Origin: Paenibacillus sp.
GTDB taxonomy: Bacteria > Bacillota > Bacilli > Paenibacillales > Paenibacillaceae
Assembly: GCA_031254035.1 (NCBI GenBank)
Contig: JAIRVF010000157.1
Location: forward strand, 1 to 36,180
Direction: 5' to 3'
DNA length: 36,180 nt
Shown: piece by piece, positions 14,820-22,833 of the stretch
Numbering within the stretch: position 1 is the first letter of the stretch
Layout: each line of letters opens with the position of its first letter
The notes under the pieces: generated by a model
What the model saw: only the letters and a program-made list of their open reading frames with translations
Database searches by the model: none
What the model was told of the DNA's origin: nothing
Made by a program: the position numbers and the translations under genes

Positions 14820-17564
14820 ATGATAACGGAACAATCAATATTGGATTTGATGCAGGCACCGGACTATAAACCGATGACCTACCAAGAGTTGGAGAAGCAC
14901 TTTGGGATTGCAGATAGCGTGGAGTTCAAGGAGTTCCTGAAGCTGCTCAACGCGCTGGAACAGGAAGGGAAGATCATGCTGACACGCTCAGACCGATACG
15001 GTCTCCCTGAACATCTGGATTTGCTACGTGGACGGCTGCAGGTGCATGCCAAGGGCTTTGCTTTTCTGATTCCCGAGGATAAGGAGCATCCCGATGTCTA
15101 TATCGGTGTTAATGATCTTCTGAGTGGTATGAACGGCGATACAGTGCTCGCTCGCATTACAACCCGTGGACCTGCCGGGGGCAAACTGGAAGGCGAAGTC
15201 GTTAAGATTATTACGCGTGCGGTTAATCAGGTGGTGGGCGTGTTTCAAAGCCAAGAGGTATATGGTTTTGTGCTGCCGGATGATAAGCGGATCGTCCGCG
15301 ATATTTTTATCCCGAAAGAATCAATGGCCGGTGCGGTGGATGGCGATAAGGTCGTCGTGAATATCGTGAGCTATCCGGAGGGCCGCGCTGCGGCCGAAGG
15401 CGAAGTTATAGAGGTGCTTGGACATAAGGATGATCCCGGCGTGGATATCCTGTCTATTATACGCAAACATCAGCTGCCTGAAGGCTTCCCTGATGAGGTC
15501 ATGGCTGAAGCGGAGAGCGCCCCGGATTCGATCACGGATGAGGAAATCGCACAACAAGGTCGTCGTGACCTGCGCGGTAAGAACATCGTCACCATTGACG
15601 GTGAGGATGCGAAGGATTTGGACGATGCGGTGAACGTCGAGCTTTTGGAGAACGGGCATTATCGCCTCGGCGTTCATATTGCGGATGTAGGCTACTATGT
15701 ACGGGAGAAATCGGAACTCGACAAGGAAGCCTATAATCGGGGCTGCAGTGTTTATTTGGTCGATCGGGTTATACCGATGCTGCCGCATCGTCTCTCGAAC
15801 GGGATATGTAGCTTGAATCCACAAGTGAACCGTTTGACGTTGTCTTGTGAGATGGAATTTGATAAGCATTTGAAGGTCGTAAAGCATGATGTGTTCACCA
15901 GCGTCATCAAGACAAAAGAGCGGATGACCTATAACAATGTGCGCAAAATTCTCGAAGATGAAGATCCGGAGCTAATGGAACGCTACAAGGATTTGGTTGG
16001 AGACTTCCGGCTTATGAAGGAGCTGGCAATGAAGCTTCGTGGTAAGCGGATGAAACGGGGCGCGGTGGATTTTGATTTCGTCGAATCCAAGGTGATCGTG
16101 GACGAAAACGGCAAACCGGTCGACATCATCAAACGTGAACGTTCGATTGCCGAGCAGATTATCGAGGAATTCATGTTGGCGGCCAACGAAACTGTGGCGG
16201 AACATTTCCACTGGCTGAAGGTTCCTTTCGTTTACCGGGTTCACGATAACCCAGATCCGGAGAAGCTGCAGAACTTCATGGCTTTTGCCGAAAATATGGG
16301 TTATCACATCAAGGGGCGGGGCAATTCGGTGCATCCACGTGCGCTGCAGACTCTCTTGGAGGAAATAAAAGATACCAAGGAGCAAACGGTGATTAGCACC
16401 ATGATGCTGCGTTCGATGAAGCAGGCGAAATACGATGCGGATATGTCGGGACACTTTGGCCTGGCAGCTGAATACTATACGCATTTCACCTCGCCAATTC
16501 GGCGGTATCCGGATCTGGTCATCCATCGTGTGATCCGCGAGGTCATTGAGAGCAATAACGTTCTGCCCGAGAAACGGCATGAATATTTGGCTTCCCGGAT
16601 GCCTGACATCGCCCAGCATTCCTCCGAGCGTGAGCGTGTGGCGGTGGAAGCGGAGCGCGACACCGATCAGTTGAAAAAGGCGGAGTATATGCTGGACAAG
16701 GTCGGCGAAGAGTTCGAAGGCATCATCAGCAGCGTAACCGGCTTCGGCATTTTCATCGAGCTGCCGAACACGATCGAGGGGCTGATCCGTATGGCTGGCC
16801 TGACGGATGATTACTACCATTTCGATGAGGCATCCATGTCGTTGATCGGCGAACGGACATCGAAAGTATTCCGTATCGGCGATGAAGTGAAAATCCGTGT
16901 AGCACGGGTGAACATGGATGATCACACCATCGATTTTGAGATGGTGGATATGAAGCCGCGCCGTGAGCGGAATCGCGGTGGCGGGTTTGGCGGCCGCGGT
17001 GGTGAACGCGGCGACAAGGGCGGTTTTGCGCGCGGCGGTGGACGCGGCAAAGCAGGCAATGGCGGCGGCAAAGCCGGCCGCCCAGGCAAGCGCGAGCGGG
17101 CCGCAACGGCTGCTGGCGGTGCGGGAGCAGTCGCGGGTGCAGGTGGCAAACGCGGCAAGCGCGGTAATGGCGGCGGCCGTGGTCCGGCGACGCAGGATGG
17201 GAACGTCGAGGCCAATCGGCCGATGGCGTTCGGCTTTGGATCCGGCAAGGGCGGCTATAGCTCGCCGGATATGGGTGAAAATGGTAGCAGCGGACGCAAG
17301 AAAAAAACGTCGGGCAGTGGCATTTTCATGGGTGAAGGCAGAACTTCTTCAGAGGGAGAAGGCCGTCGGAAGCGCCATAGCGGTGAGCAGAATACAGGCA
17401 ATGGTGAAGGCGGAACTTCCGCTTCGGAGGAAGGCGGATGGCGGAAGCGCCGCAGCGGTGAGCAGGATGCAGGTAACGGCGAAGGCGGCTTCCGCAAACG
17501 CAAGAAGAAAAAAGGCGCAAGCAAAAACGGCACAGCAGCTTTTGTGCGGAAGAAGAAAAAGTAA
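14820..17564 (+). CDS. rnr: Ribonuclease R with long basic glycine-rich tail
   Basis: Processive 3'-5' exoribonuclease that degrades structured RNA and works with SmpB-tmRNA on non-stop messages. 914 aa: N-terminal winged helix and cold-shock OB folds (to about 225), RNB catalytic domain with the acidic cluster I-D-G-E-D-A-K-D-L-D-D-A-V near 260, and an S1 domain ending near 705. Residues about 710-914 are a low-complexity tail: first Gly/Arg (R-G-G-G-F-G-G-R-G-G), then Gly/Ala/Lys, then 25-residue repeats and a final poly-Lys/Arg stretch. Typical RNase R is 750-820 aa. The ATG at 14820 has GAGGAG at 6 nt; the reading from 14727 lacks a ribosome site. Confidence 0.95.
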   Translation: MITEQSILDLMQAPDYKPMTYQELEKHFGIADSVEFKEFLKLLNALEQEGKIMLTRSDRYGLPEHLDLLRGRLQVHAKGFAFLIPEDKEHPDVYIGVNDLLSGMNGDTVLARITTRGPAGGKLEGEVVKIITRAVNQVVGVFQSQEVYGFVLPDDKRIVRDIFIPKESMAGAVDGDKVVVNIVSYPEGRAAAEGEVIEVLGHKDDPGVDILSIIRKHQLPEGFPDEVMAEAESAPDSITDEEIAQQGRRDLRGKNIVTIDGEDAKDLDDAVNVELLENGHYRLGVHIADVGYYVREKSELDKEAYNRGCSVYLVDRVIPMLPHRLSNGICSLNPQVNRLTLSCEMEFDKHLKVVKHDVFTSVIKTKERMTYNNVRKILEDEDPELMERYKDLVGDFRLMKELAMKLRGKRMKRGAVDFDFVESKVIVDENGKPVDIIKRERSIAEQIIEEFMLAANETVAEHFHWLKVPFVYRVHDNPDPEKLQNFMAFAENMGYHIKGRGNSVHPRALQTLLEEIKDTKEQTVISTMMLRSMKQAKYDADMSGHFGLAAEYYTHFTSPIRRYPDLVIHRVIREVIESNNVLPEKRHEYLASRMPDIAQHSSERERVAVEAERDTDQLKKAEYMLDKVGEEFEGIISSVTGFGIFIELPNTIEGLIRMAGLTDDYYHFDEASMSLIGERTSKVFRIGDEVKIRVARVNMDDHTIDFEMVDMKPRRERNRGGGFGGRGGERGDKGGFARGGGRGKAGNGGGKAGRPGKRERAATAAGGAGAVAGAGGKRGKRGNGGGRGPATQDGNVEANRPMAFGFGSGKGGYSSPDMGENGSSGRKKKTSGSGIFMGEGRTSSEGEGRRKRHSGEQNTGNGEGGTSASEEGGWRKRRSGEQDAGNGEGGFRKRKKKKGASKNGTAAFVRKKKK
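17368..17490 (+). repeat. 75-bp in-frame repeat in the rnr tail
   Basis: A segment beginning CGGAAGCGCC at 17368 recurs at 17443 with period 75 bp (25 codons). It encodes R-K-R-x-S-G-E-Q-x-x-G-N-G-E-G-G twice. The second copy runs into the terminal lysine/arginine cluster. Confidence 0.85.
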
Positions 17565-17691
17565 AGTCTCGGTTGTTACTTGTTATGATTAAGCCTCTCT
17601 GGGATGATTGAAACACCTGGGCGAATGATCGAATTACCTTAGTGTTATCACTAGGTATATGACCGAGCTATCTGATTGTTATCAGTAATTG

Positions 17692-17769
17692 CAAAAAGAT
17701 GCGAAAGTGCAGGCTTTTTCTGGCGAAGAGACTCTATTTTAGAAAAAGCCTGCAAAAATGCATCTTTTC
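17692..17769. repeat. Long inverted repeat (hairpin 1 of the rnr-smpB spacer)
   Basis: TGCAGGCTTTTTCT (17708-17721) and AGAAAAAGCCTGCA (17741-17754) are perfect 14-bp arms with a 19-nt loop. The stem resumes after a 5x5 internal loop with AAAAGATGC (17694-17702) against GCATCTTTT (17760-17768). The structure is nearly symmetric and T-rich on both strands, so it could act as a bidirectional terminator for rnr. Confidence 0.85.
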
Positions 17770-17806
17770 GGAGCGTTACATTGATTTTTGACTCCTGATG
17801 AGGGAA

Positions 17807-17885
17807 ATAGATGTATTTTTGCAGCAATTTATTGTTAGGAATCGAAAAAAAGATCCCAAAAGTGCATTTTCGCATCCTTTTTATA
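17807..17885. repeat. Second, diverged copy of the rnr-smpB repeat
   Basis: AGATGTATTTTTGCA (17809-17823) and TGCATTTTCGCATCC (17863-17877) are further versions of the TGCA-(5 nt)-GCATC motif forming the ends of the previous hairpin. The four copies alternate -, +, -, + along 17692-17885. No convincing protein is encoded, despite an open frame on the minus strand. From 17886 to 18137 I see nothing else. Confidence 0.6.
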
Positions 17886-18137
17886 GAATTGCTTGAATTA
17901 ATCGGCTAGAACTGGCTCTAGACGAAAAGGAAACAGCAGCTATTCCTGTTAAAATAATTATCGAGGATGGTTAAAAGGTAACTTTTTAAGGGGAATTAGC
18001 CTTTAGGTGGAGATAGATGGAGGATGCTGTCTTTTCGACTATGACCATGTTTTTGCAGATATCAATACAGCTATTGTTAAGGGCAGAACTTGGTTTCGTC
18101 TTGTGCGCGGCGTCGCGTTGCATGACGGAGGCCCACC

Positions 18138-18166
18138 TTGATTTTGCCTGGAGCAGTTGATACAAT
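18138..18166 (+). promoter_or_regulatory. smpB promoter
   Basis: TTGATT (18138-18143), a 17-nt spacer and TACAAT (18161-18166) lie about 85 nt before the smpB start codon, directly followed by an inverted repeat. Confidence 0.7.
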
Positions 18167-18217
18167 GGACTTCTGGTACAGTGCATCTTTTATGGATGTG
18201 GCTTGCACCGGAAGTCC
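18167..18217 (+). promoter_or_regulatory. Inverted repeat in the smpB leader
   Basis: GGACTTCTGGT (18167-18177) pairs with ACCGGAAGTCC (18207-18217), one G-T pair, with an inner CATC/GATG pairing. The left arm begins right after the -10, so the start point falls inside it. It may be an operator or a structured 5' leader; no proper T-run follows. Confidence 0.5.
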
Positions 18218-18249
18218 GATTATTTTGTAATGGGTGAGGAGTGAAGGAC

Positions 18250-18732
18250 ATGGGTGGTAAGAAGAGTGACGGGAAGGTACTAGCTCAGAACAAAAAAGCT
18301 TCCCATGATTATTTCATTGAGGATACGTACGAAGCGGGCATGGTGCTGACTGGGACCGAGATCAAGTCGATTCGGAACGGGAAAGCGAATATTGGCGATG
18401 CTTTTGCGACGATCCGTAATGGGGAAATCCATATTCACAACATGCACATCAGCCCGTTCGAGCAGGGCAACCGGAGCAATCCAAGCGATCCGACGCGGAC
18501 GCGTAAGCTGCTGATGCATAAGGAACAGATTCACAAACTGATCGGTCAGACCAAGCAGGAAGGTTACACGATCGTACCGCTTAAGGTTTACATCCGCAAT
18601 GGTTATGCCAAACTGCTGCTCGGCCTTGGTCGCGGTAAAAAGCAATACGACAAACGTGAATCAGCCGCCAAACGTGACGCACAACGCGATATCCAGCGTG
18701 CGCTGCGCGAGAAGCAGAAGATTGCGCGTTAA
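18250..18732 (+). CDS. smpB: SsrA-binding protein SmpB
   Basis: Binds the tRNA-like part of tmRNA and delivers it to stalled ribosomes. 160 aa with the OB-fold signatures N-K-K-A-S-H-D-Y-F-I-E, G-T-E-I-K-S-I-R, H-N-M-H-I-S-P-F-E-Q-G-N and K-L-L-L-G-L-G-R-G-K-K-x-Y-D-K-R, and a basic C-terminal tail that occupies the mRNA channel. The ATG at 18250 is chosen because AGGAG lies 8 nt upstream; the GTG at 18241 overlaps that site. It lies 230 bp before ssrA. Confidence 0.96.
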   Translation: MGGKKSDGKVLAQNKKASHDYFIEDTYEAGMVLTGTEIKSIRNGKANIGDAFATIRNGEIHIHNMHISPFEQGNRSNPSDPTRTRKLLMHKEQIHKLIGQTKQEGYTIVPLKVYIRNGYAKLLLGLGRGKKQYDKRESAAKRDAQRDIQRALREKQKIAR

Positions 18733-18808
18733 CACACTGTTAAATGAAGTTTTAGTAAGTTTCACCTGTGTTTCCTTACATCGTCTGTGTCATTTTGATC
18801 GGATGTTG

Positions 18809-18817
18809 TGATATAAT
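18809..18817 (+). promoter_or_regulatory. Extended -10 promoter of ssrA
   Basis: TGATATAAT is a perfect extended -10 (TGn-TATAAT) with no good -35. Transcription would start near 18824, leaving a leader of about 139 nt to be removed, presumably by RNase P, from the tmRNA precursor. Confidence 0.55.
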
Positions 18818-18909
18818 AAATCATGTAAGAGATACGGCAACGTGATCTGTTACAAGTAACATGCTTCTGATCGTCCTTTCTTATGGAGGGAAAGGATGCG
18901 GAATAGATT

Positions 18910-18950
18910 GCTTCTTATGCTGCAGAGCAGCTCATCTAATCCGAAGAAGC
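18910..18950 (+). other. Nested hairpin just upstream of mature tmRNA
   Basis: GCTTCTT (18910-18916) pairs with AAGAAGC (18944-18950), enclosing GCTGC-AGA-GCAGC (18919-18931). It ends 12 nt before the mature 5' end. It may shape the precursor for processing, or be a weak terminator for smpB. Confidence 0.45.
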
Positions 18951-18962
18951 CCTTTATAATAA

Positions 18963-19325
18963 GGGGGCGTTCTTGGATTCGACGGGGATAGTTCGAGCAT
19001 GAGTAGCGGGTAGTGGGGACGCGTCCGCTTCATCAACGCTAAAGCCAATAATAACTGGCAAACAACAAAACAACTTCGCATTAGCAGCTTAATAACCTGT
19101 TAGCGAGCTCCTATCCTGCATCGCCCATGTGCCGGAATAGGGGCCCAACTTTAGTGGGATACGCTGTCACATCTCCGCCTGGGGTGTGCTGAAGAAGATA
19201 ATCAGGCTGACCCAAAGTATAGCCGGTTACGGGGCGATACTCGGGTGACATCAAAACTGTGACTACACCCGTAGAAGCTTATGTGGCGTTGTCTTCGGAC
19301 AGGGGTTCGACTCCCCTCGCCTCCA
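18963..19325 (+). ncRNA. ssrA: Transfer-messenger RNA (tmRNA)
   Basis: Rescues stalled ribosomes by trans-translation. The 5' end GGGGGCG pairs with the 3' CGCCTCC (19318-19324) as the acceptor stem. The 5' segment continues T-T-C-T-T-G-G-A-T-T-C-G-A-C-G as in other tmRNAs, and the 3' end has a T-arm with GGTTCGACTCC. The discriminator A is at 19325 and CCA is not encoded. The tag reading frame and pseudoknot region lie between. It follows smpB, as in many Bacillota. Confidence 0.96.
19057..19095 (+). other. tmRNA tag-peptide reading frame
   Basis: From the resume codon GGC at 19057 the frame encodes GKQQNNFALAA followed by two TAA stops (19090-19095). With the alanine from charged tmRNA the tag is AGKQQNNFALAA. 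The ALAA end is the degron recognised by ClpXP; clpP lies elsewhere in this window. Confidence 0.92.
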
Positions 19326-19331
19326 TTTGTT

Positions 19332-19367
19332 AAATCCACAACCGAATTCGGTTGTGGATTTTGCGTT
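19332..19367 (+). terminator. ssrA terminator
   Basis: AAATCCACAACCG (19332-19344) and CGGTTGTGGATTT (19349-19361) form a perfect 13-bp stem around AATT, followed by TGCGTTT. Confidence 0.85.
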
Positions 19368-19500
19368 TAGATAGGAAGCTTTAAGATAAGTTCGATGTGT
19401 TCTTTGTATACAATTACCTTTTCTACATAGCTGGCAACGAATTTCTTGATCTTGAGAAGGTCCCGAGAGGCCACATGATCTTTGAATTTGGAATGCAGCA
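19367..19500 (-). pseudogene. Probable C-terminal remnant of a site-specific recombinase
   Basis: A minus-strand frame ends with K-F-V-A-S-Y-V-E-K-V-I-V-Y-K-E-H-I-E-L-I-L-K-L, which resembles the end of large serine recombinases (a V/I-E-K-V-x-V-Y-x-x-H-V/I-E-V/L segment). The rest of the recombinase is missing. It begins immediately beyond the ssrA terminator, and the tmRNA 3' end is a known attachment site for integrative elements, so this is probably the relic of one. Identity by eye only. Confidence 0.4.
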
Positions 19501-19654
19501 GATGGTTCGGAAAAATAAACCTTTGTCCACAAAAAACCACAATCATTGATGTAGGGCAGGGGTTCTTCAGTAGGATGGCTAACTCCAAATAAATGAATTC
19601 TACCAACCTGCTTTGTGGGGGTGCCTTATTTTAGATATCACTAAGGATTTGTTG

Positions 19655-20030
19655 TTACAATTCCGCTCCCTTATATCCCATCTTTCGATAACCCTTCACT
19701 CTTTTCTTGAACATCGCCATTAACATAGGGACCTGAAGGTCAATATAATCATATATTTGCACTTCTTCTTTATTCGCATGACTTCGGTGCAGGCGGCCTG
19801 CATATTGCTGTAAGGTGCCTGACCAAGAGATCGGATGGACCAAAAACAAGGTGTCCAGTCTGGAATCATCGAAGCCCTCACCAATTAACTTACCGGTGGC
19901 AATAACTACCCGCTCTTGATCATCTGGAATAGAGGCTATTTTGGCGCGTACAGCCTCTCGCTGCTTTCTGCCCATTCTGCCTCTCAACACAATTACATTC
20001 TTGGCAAAAGCCTGCCGCGTTATATTTATC
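19655..20030 (-). pseudogene. C-terminal fragment of a superfamily-2 DNA helicase
   Basis: About 120 residues remain, with the helicase-C signatures V-I-V-L-R-G-R-M-G, V-V-I-A-T-G-K-L-I-G-E-G-F-D (motif V) and L-Q-Q-Y-A-G-R-L-H-R (motif VI). This pattern and the closing Y-D-Y-I-D...K-R-V-K-G-Y-R-K-M-G-Y resemble the large DEAD/DEAH proteins associated with TOTE-type primase-helicase conflict systems. The frame is closed by a TAG upstream and motifs I-IV and any primase domain are absent, so it is a broken relic. Confidence 0.55.
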
Positions 20031-20137
20031 CTCTATATTGTCCATTGATTTGTTCCTCGCGTTTTATTTATATTATATCCTGTGAGATGCAGAGTAATAA
20101 TGCTGAAAATTATAACTGGATTAAGGAGATCAAAATA

Positions 20138-20680
20138 ATGCTGAGATTAAGAAACTCAACCATTAAAAAGCATTTGGACAATCATACGAGGGAAGAGCTC
20201 AAGGATGAAATTTTGAATTTGACCAAGAAATTCCCGATCATTCAGGAGTATTATTTTTCAGTGATATTTCCTGACCAAGGTGAGGTCTTAGAGAAGTATA
20301 AGAAAATTATTGAGAAAGAGTTTGGTCACCACAATAGACAAATTTTACGATATCCGATTATGAAGAAGGCAATAAAGGACTTTAGTAATATTTCAAACAA
20401 CAAGGAGCAAATTGCAGAAATAATGGTTTTTACAGTGGAATGTGGAGTGGACTTCACACTTTCATTTGGAGACATTGATCAAAAATTCTACCATACTATA
20501 GCAAGCATATATGAACAAGCCTTAAAGTATATTGTAGACAATCAATTAGAAGAAAAGTTTGTAGATCGTTGCAACGAATTGATGCAGAGCAGTCAGGATA
20601 TTGGCTGGGGTTTTGGGTTTGATATGATGGATTTATATAGTGACTATTTAGGACACATGGATCAGGAAGACCTTGAATAG
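20138..20680 (+). CDS. DUF6155-like protein
   Basis: 180 aa, soluble, helical and rich in charged residues. The start L-R-N-S-T-I-K-K-H-L and E-E-L-K-D-E-I-L-N-L-T-K-K-F-P, the block V-L-E-K-Y-K-K-I-I-E-K-E-F, and the closing I-G-W-G-F-G-F-D-M-M-D-L-Y resemble the uncharacterised DUF6155 family of Bacillota. The ATG at 20138 has AAGGAG 9 nt upstream; a longer reading from 19916 runs over the helicase fragment and is not credible. It appears intact although surrounded by decayed genes. Function unknown. Confidence 0.75.
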   Translation: MLRLRNSTIKKHLDNHTREELKDEILNLTKKFPIIQEYYFSVIFPDQGEVLEKYKKIIEKEFGHHNRQILRYPIMKKAIKDFSNISNNKEQIAEIMVFTVECGVDFTLSFGDIDQKFYHTIASIYEQALKYIVDNQLEEKFVDRCNELMQSSQDIGWGFGFDMMDLYSDYLGHMDQEDLE

Positions 20681-20726
20681 AAAGTAAATTTTGTTTAACA
20701 AACTAAACAATCTAGAGAAATCAAAA

Positions 20727-20980
20727 ATGAGAAAAGACATTACGATACGTCCAGAAGAACCAAAAGACTACAACGATATTAAGGGATAAACGTGGAAGGA
20801 AGTTTTCGATTTTATAATCAAGTTGGATTTAAAACCTCTGCGGAGTTTGATATTCTCCCCACTAGTAGAATACGAATACCGATGGAAGAACCCCGTTGCA
20901 TGATGAGCCAAGAAACTTATCCTGGCTCATTAGATGGAATAAATGGATTTGTGGTTTATGGTATGTATTACAATGCTTGA
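20727..20980 (+). pseudogene. Internally deleted GNAT N-acetyltransferase
   Basis: An ATG at 20727 starts M-R-K-D-I-T-I-R-P-E-E-P-K-D-Y, the classical beginning of a GNAT acetyltransferase, but stops after 20 codons. In another frame from about 20792 the typical end follows: F-Y-N-Q-V-G-F-K-T, then M-M-S-Q-E and P-G-S-L-D-G-I-N-G-F-V-V-Y. The acetyl-CoA-binding core between them is gone, so this is a pseudogene formed by deletion plus frameshift. Confidence 0.6.
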
Positions 20981-21106
20981 GGTTGAACGAATAAGATTTT
21001 GGCTTCACCTCGTAAGGGCTGGTAATTAGTAAAAAAAATGACGACGGGAACACTGTTTACTAAAATGGGTTTGACTATCGTGTGCCAAGACGATGGAGGA
21101 GTTAAT

Positions 21107-22684
21107 TTATTTGGACTTGCTTCGATATTCATTGGCGCTGACGCCGACATTTTCCTTGAACTTCTTGTAGAACCAATCGAGCTGTTTATACCCGACAGCA
21201 GATGCGACCTCGTAGACCTTCATGTCCGTATTCGCGAGCAGGGCGCAGGCTTTGTTCATCCGCAGCTGCAGAAGATAATCGTTGAAGCTCGTTCCTTCAG
21301 ATGACTTGAACAATTGGCCGAGATATGTCGCGTTCATATGAATCTGTTTGGCGATGCTCTTCAAGCTGATCTGCTCTGAATAATGCGCTTCGACGATCTG
21401 CTTCAATTCGGAGACTGGATTGTGAGAATGCCTCCACTTGGCAGTTTCCAAGAAGTCGACTAATTCTTCGCCCGTCTGCCTTGCAATGAAGATAAGCTGT
21501 TCGATATTACGGCACACGAGGATGCTCTTGTAGGATGCAGCGGCTCTGCGTTGGAAGAACTGCTCGCCTTGTTCGCCGTACTGGCTCGCATAATGATAGA
21601 GATTGACCATCCATTCAACGATGATGGCTTGTACATCGGACTTGGACAGCCCGTTGCGCTTCCAGATTCCCACTTGTTCCTGTAAGCGCCGCGTCACGTA
21701 GTCCTTGCGTCCTTGCTTCATCGCTTCCAGCATGTCTTGGATGAAATGCCGATTCGTTTCACTGATGCCGTCACGGTCCATCTGTAGTGTCGATGGCATG
21801 ATGACGGATGGGGTGCCGAGCAGGAATTTGCGTTCCATCGTCGCCAAGGCGTTCTGGTACGATACAGGTACGTCTACAGGGTGATTTACCGGGTTGCCGA
21901 TGGCGAATGTAAGCGGGATTTTGGTATATCTTAGCGTGATGTCATGGTAAGAGTACACGAGTTCGGTAATTTGCGTAAGCGATGCATGACCAAAGTTGAG
22001 TACGAGAACGATGTGGCCCTGCTCGTCTTCGAAAATGCCGCCGGTGGGCATGATCAGCTCTTCCAGCACGTTGCGGACGGCGAAGGTAGCCGTCTGCCAC
22101 TCCTGAGTGGTCCAATTGGAGTCACTTAGATCGAGCGCGGCGAACTCGACAATCACGGCGGTCCATGTGCGGCTTGCCGGTAGGACGATGCTCCACAAGC
22201 GGAGTATGGAGTCCGCTTCGGCGAATGGAATTCGCCCCTGCACCCATTGTTTGAAGGCGTCGTTACGGATTGTTGAGATGGCGAGGTTGCGCTGTTTGTT
22301 CAGTATGAAGTTCGATTCGATCTCGGCTCGGAGCTTACAGACTAAGGTAAGGAGTTCCTCCTCCTTGACGGGCTTGAGCAGATAATCCTTTACACCGAGC
22401 TTCAGGCATTGCTTCACGTAATCGAATTCATCATAGCCGCTGACTGCGACGGTCAGCGTATGTGGGAAGGCGAGTAGCTCCTGAATGAGCGTGAGGCCGT
22501 CCATCCCGGGCATACGAATGTCACTAATGACAACGGCGTAGTTCTGTTCCTTGACCATCTTCAGCGCTTGATCACCGTCGCTCGCTTCCCCTGCAATCCG
22601 GAAGCCTTCGCGTTCCCAATCTATCGCGTATTTCAACGCTTTAATTGCTCCAGGTTCATCATCAACGAGCAGTACATTCAACAT
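21107..22684 (-). CDS. AraC-type two-component response regulator (YesN-like)
   Basis: 525 aa. An N-terminal receiver domain has the acidic pair D8-D9, phospho-acceptor D55 in V-I-S-D-I-R-M-P-G and the lysine in D-Y-L-L-K-P-V. A long variable middle follows (about 130-410), then a C-terminal AraC DNA-binding domain with two helix-turn-helix units and the block V-A-S-A-V-G-Y-K-Q-L-D-W-F-Y-K-K-F-K. The ATG follows CAGGAGG. Such regulators pair with YesM-type kinases and activate sugar ABC operons. Here the only such kinase and ABC operon are on the plus strand to the right, about 1 kb away, making it their probable partner. Confidence 0.92.
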   Translation of the reverse strand: MLNVLLVDDEPGAIKALKYAIDWEREGFRIAGEASDGDQALKMVKEQNYAVVISDIRMPGMDGLTLIQELLAFPHTLTVAVSGYDEFDYVKQCLKLGVKDYLLKPVKEEELLTLVCKLRAEIESNFILNKQRNLAISTIRNDAFKQWVQGRIPFAEADSILRLWSIVLPASRTWTAVIVEFAALDLSDSNWTTQEWQTATFAVRNVLEELIMPTGGIFEDEQGHIVLVLNFGHASLTQITELVYSYHDITLRYTKIPLTFAIGNPVNHPVDVPVSYQNALATMERKFLLGTPSVIMPSTLQMDRDGISETNRHFIQDMLEAMKQGRKDYVTRRLQEQVGIWKRNGLSKSDVQAIIVEWMVNLYHYASQYGEQGEQFFQRRAAASYKSILVCRNIEQLIFIARQTGEELVDFLETAKWRHSHNPVSELKQIVEAHYSEQISLKSIAKQIHMNATYLGQLFKSSEGTSFNDYLLQLRMNKACALLANTDMKVYEVASAVGYKQLDWFYKKFKENVGVSANEYRSKSK

Positions 22685-22833
22685 GTCGGGTACCTCCTGG
22701 TGCCATATTTACCCTTACTATATTGGATCTAAACCGGTATAAGCCATTAGTTGTTTTGGGCACTCAAATGATAAAGGAGAAACATTAAGATTAAGTTCAT
22801 CTCATGCATTAAGGAACGACATATGCACAGGTC

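Noticed and set aside
16922..17616. Pro- or Ala-rich frames on both strands over the rnr tail
   Set aside because: Artefacts of the GC-rich Gly/Arg repeat DNA read in other frames. The rnr frame itself has the ribosome site and conserved domains.
17651..17875. 74-codon minus-strand frame in the rnr-smpB gap
   Set aside because: It is made of the inverted-repeat element and has no ribosome site, so it is better explained as repeat DNA.
18955..18960. TATAAT immediately upstream of ssrA as its promoter
   Set aside because: It ends only 2 bp before the mature 5' end and has no -35, so it cannot start the RNA at 18963; the extended -10 at 18809 is preferred.
19263..19532. Minus-strand frame overlapping the tmRNA 3' end
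   Set aside because: It reads the complement of the tRNA-like domain, a common false gene opposite ssrA.
20981..21106. Small plus-strand frame starting near 21038
   Set aside because: Most of it lies antisense to the response regulator, and it has no ribosome site.
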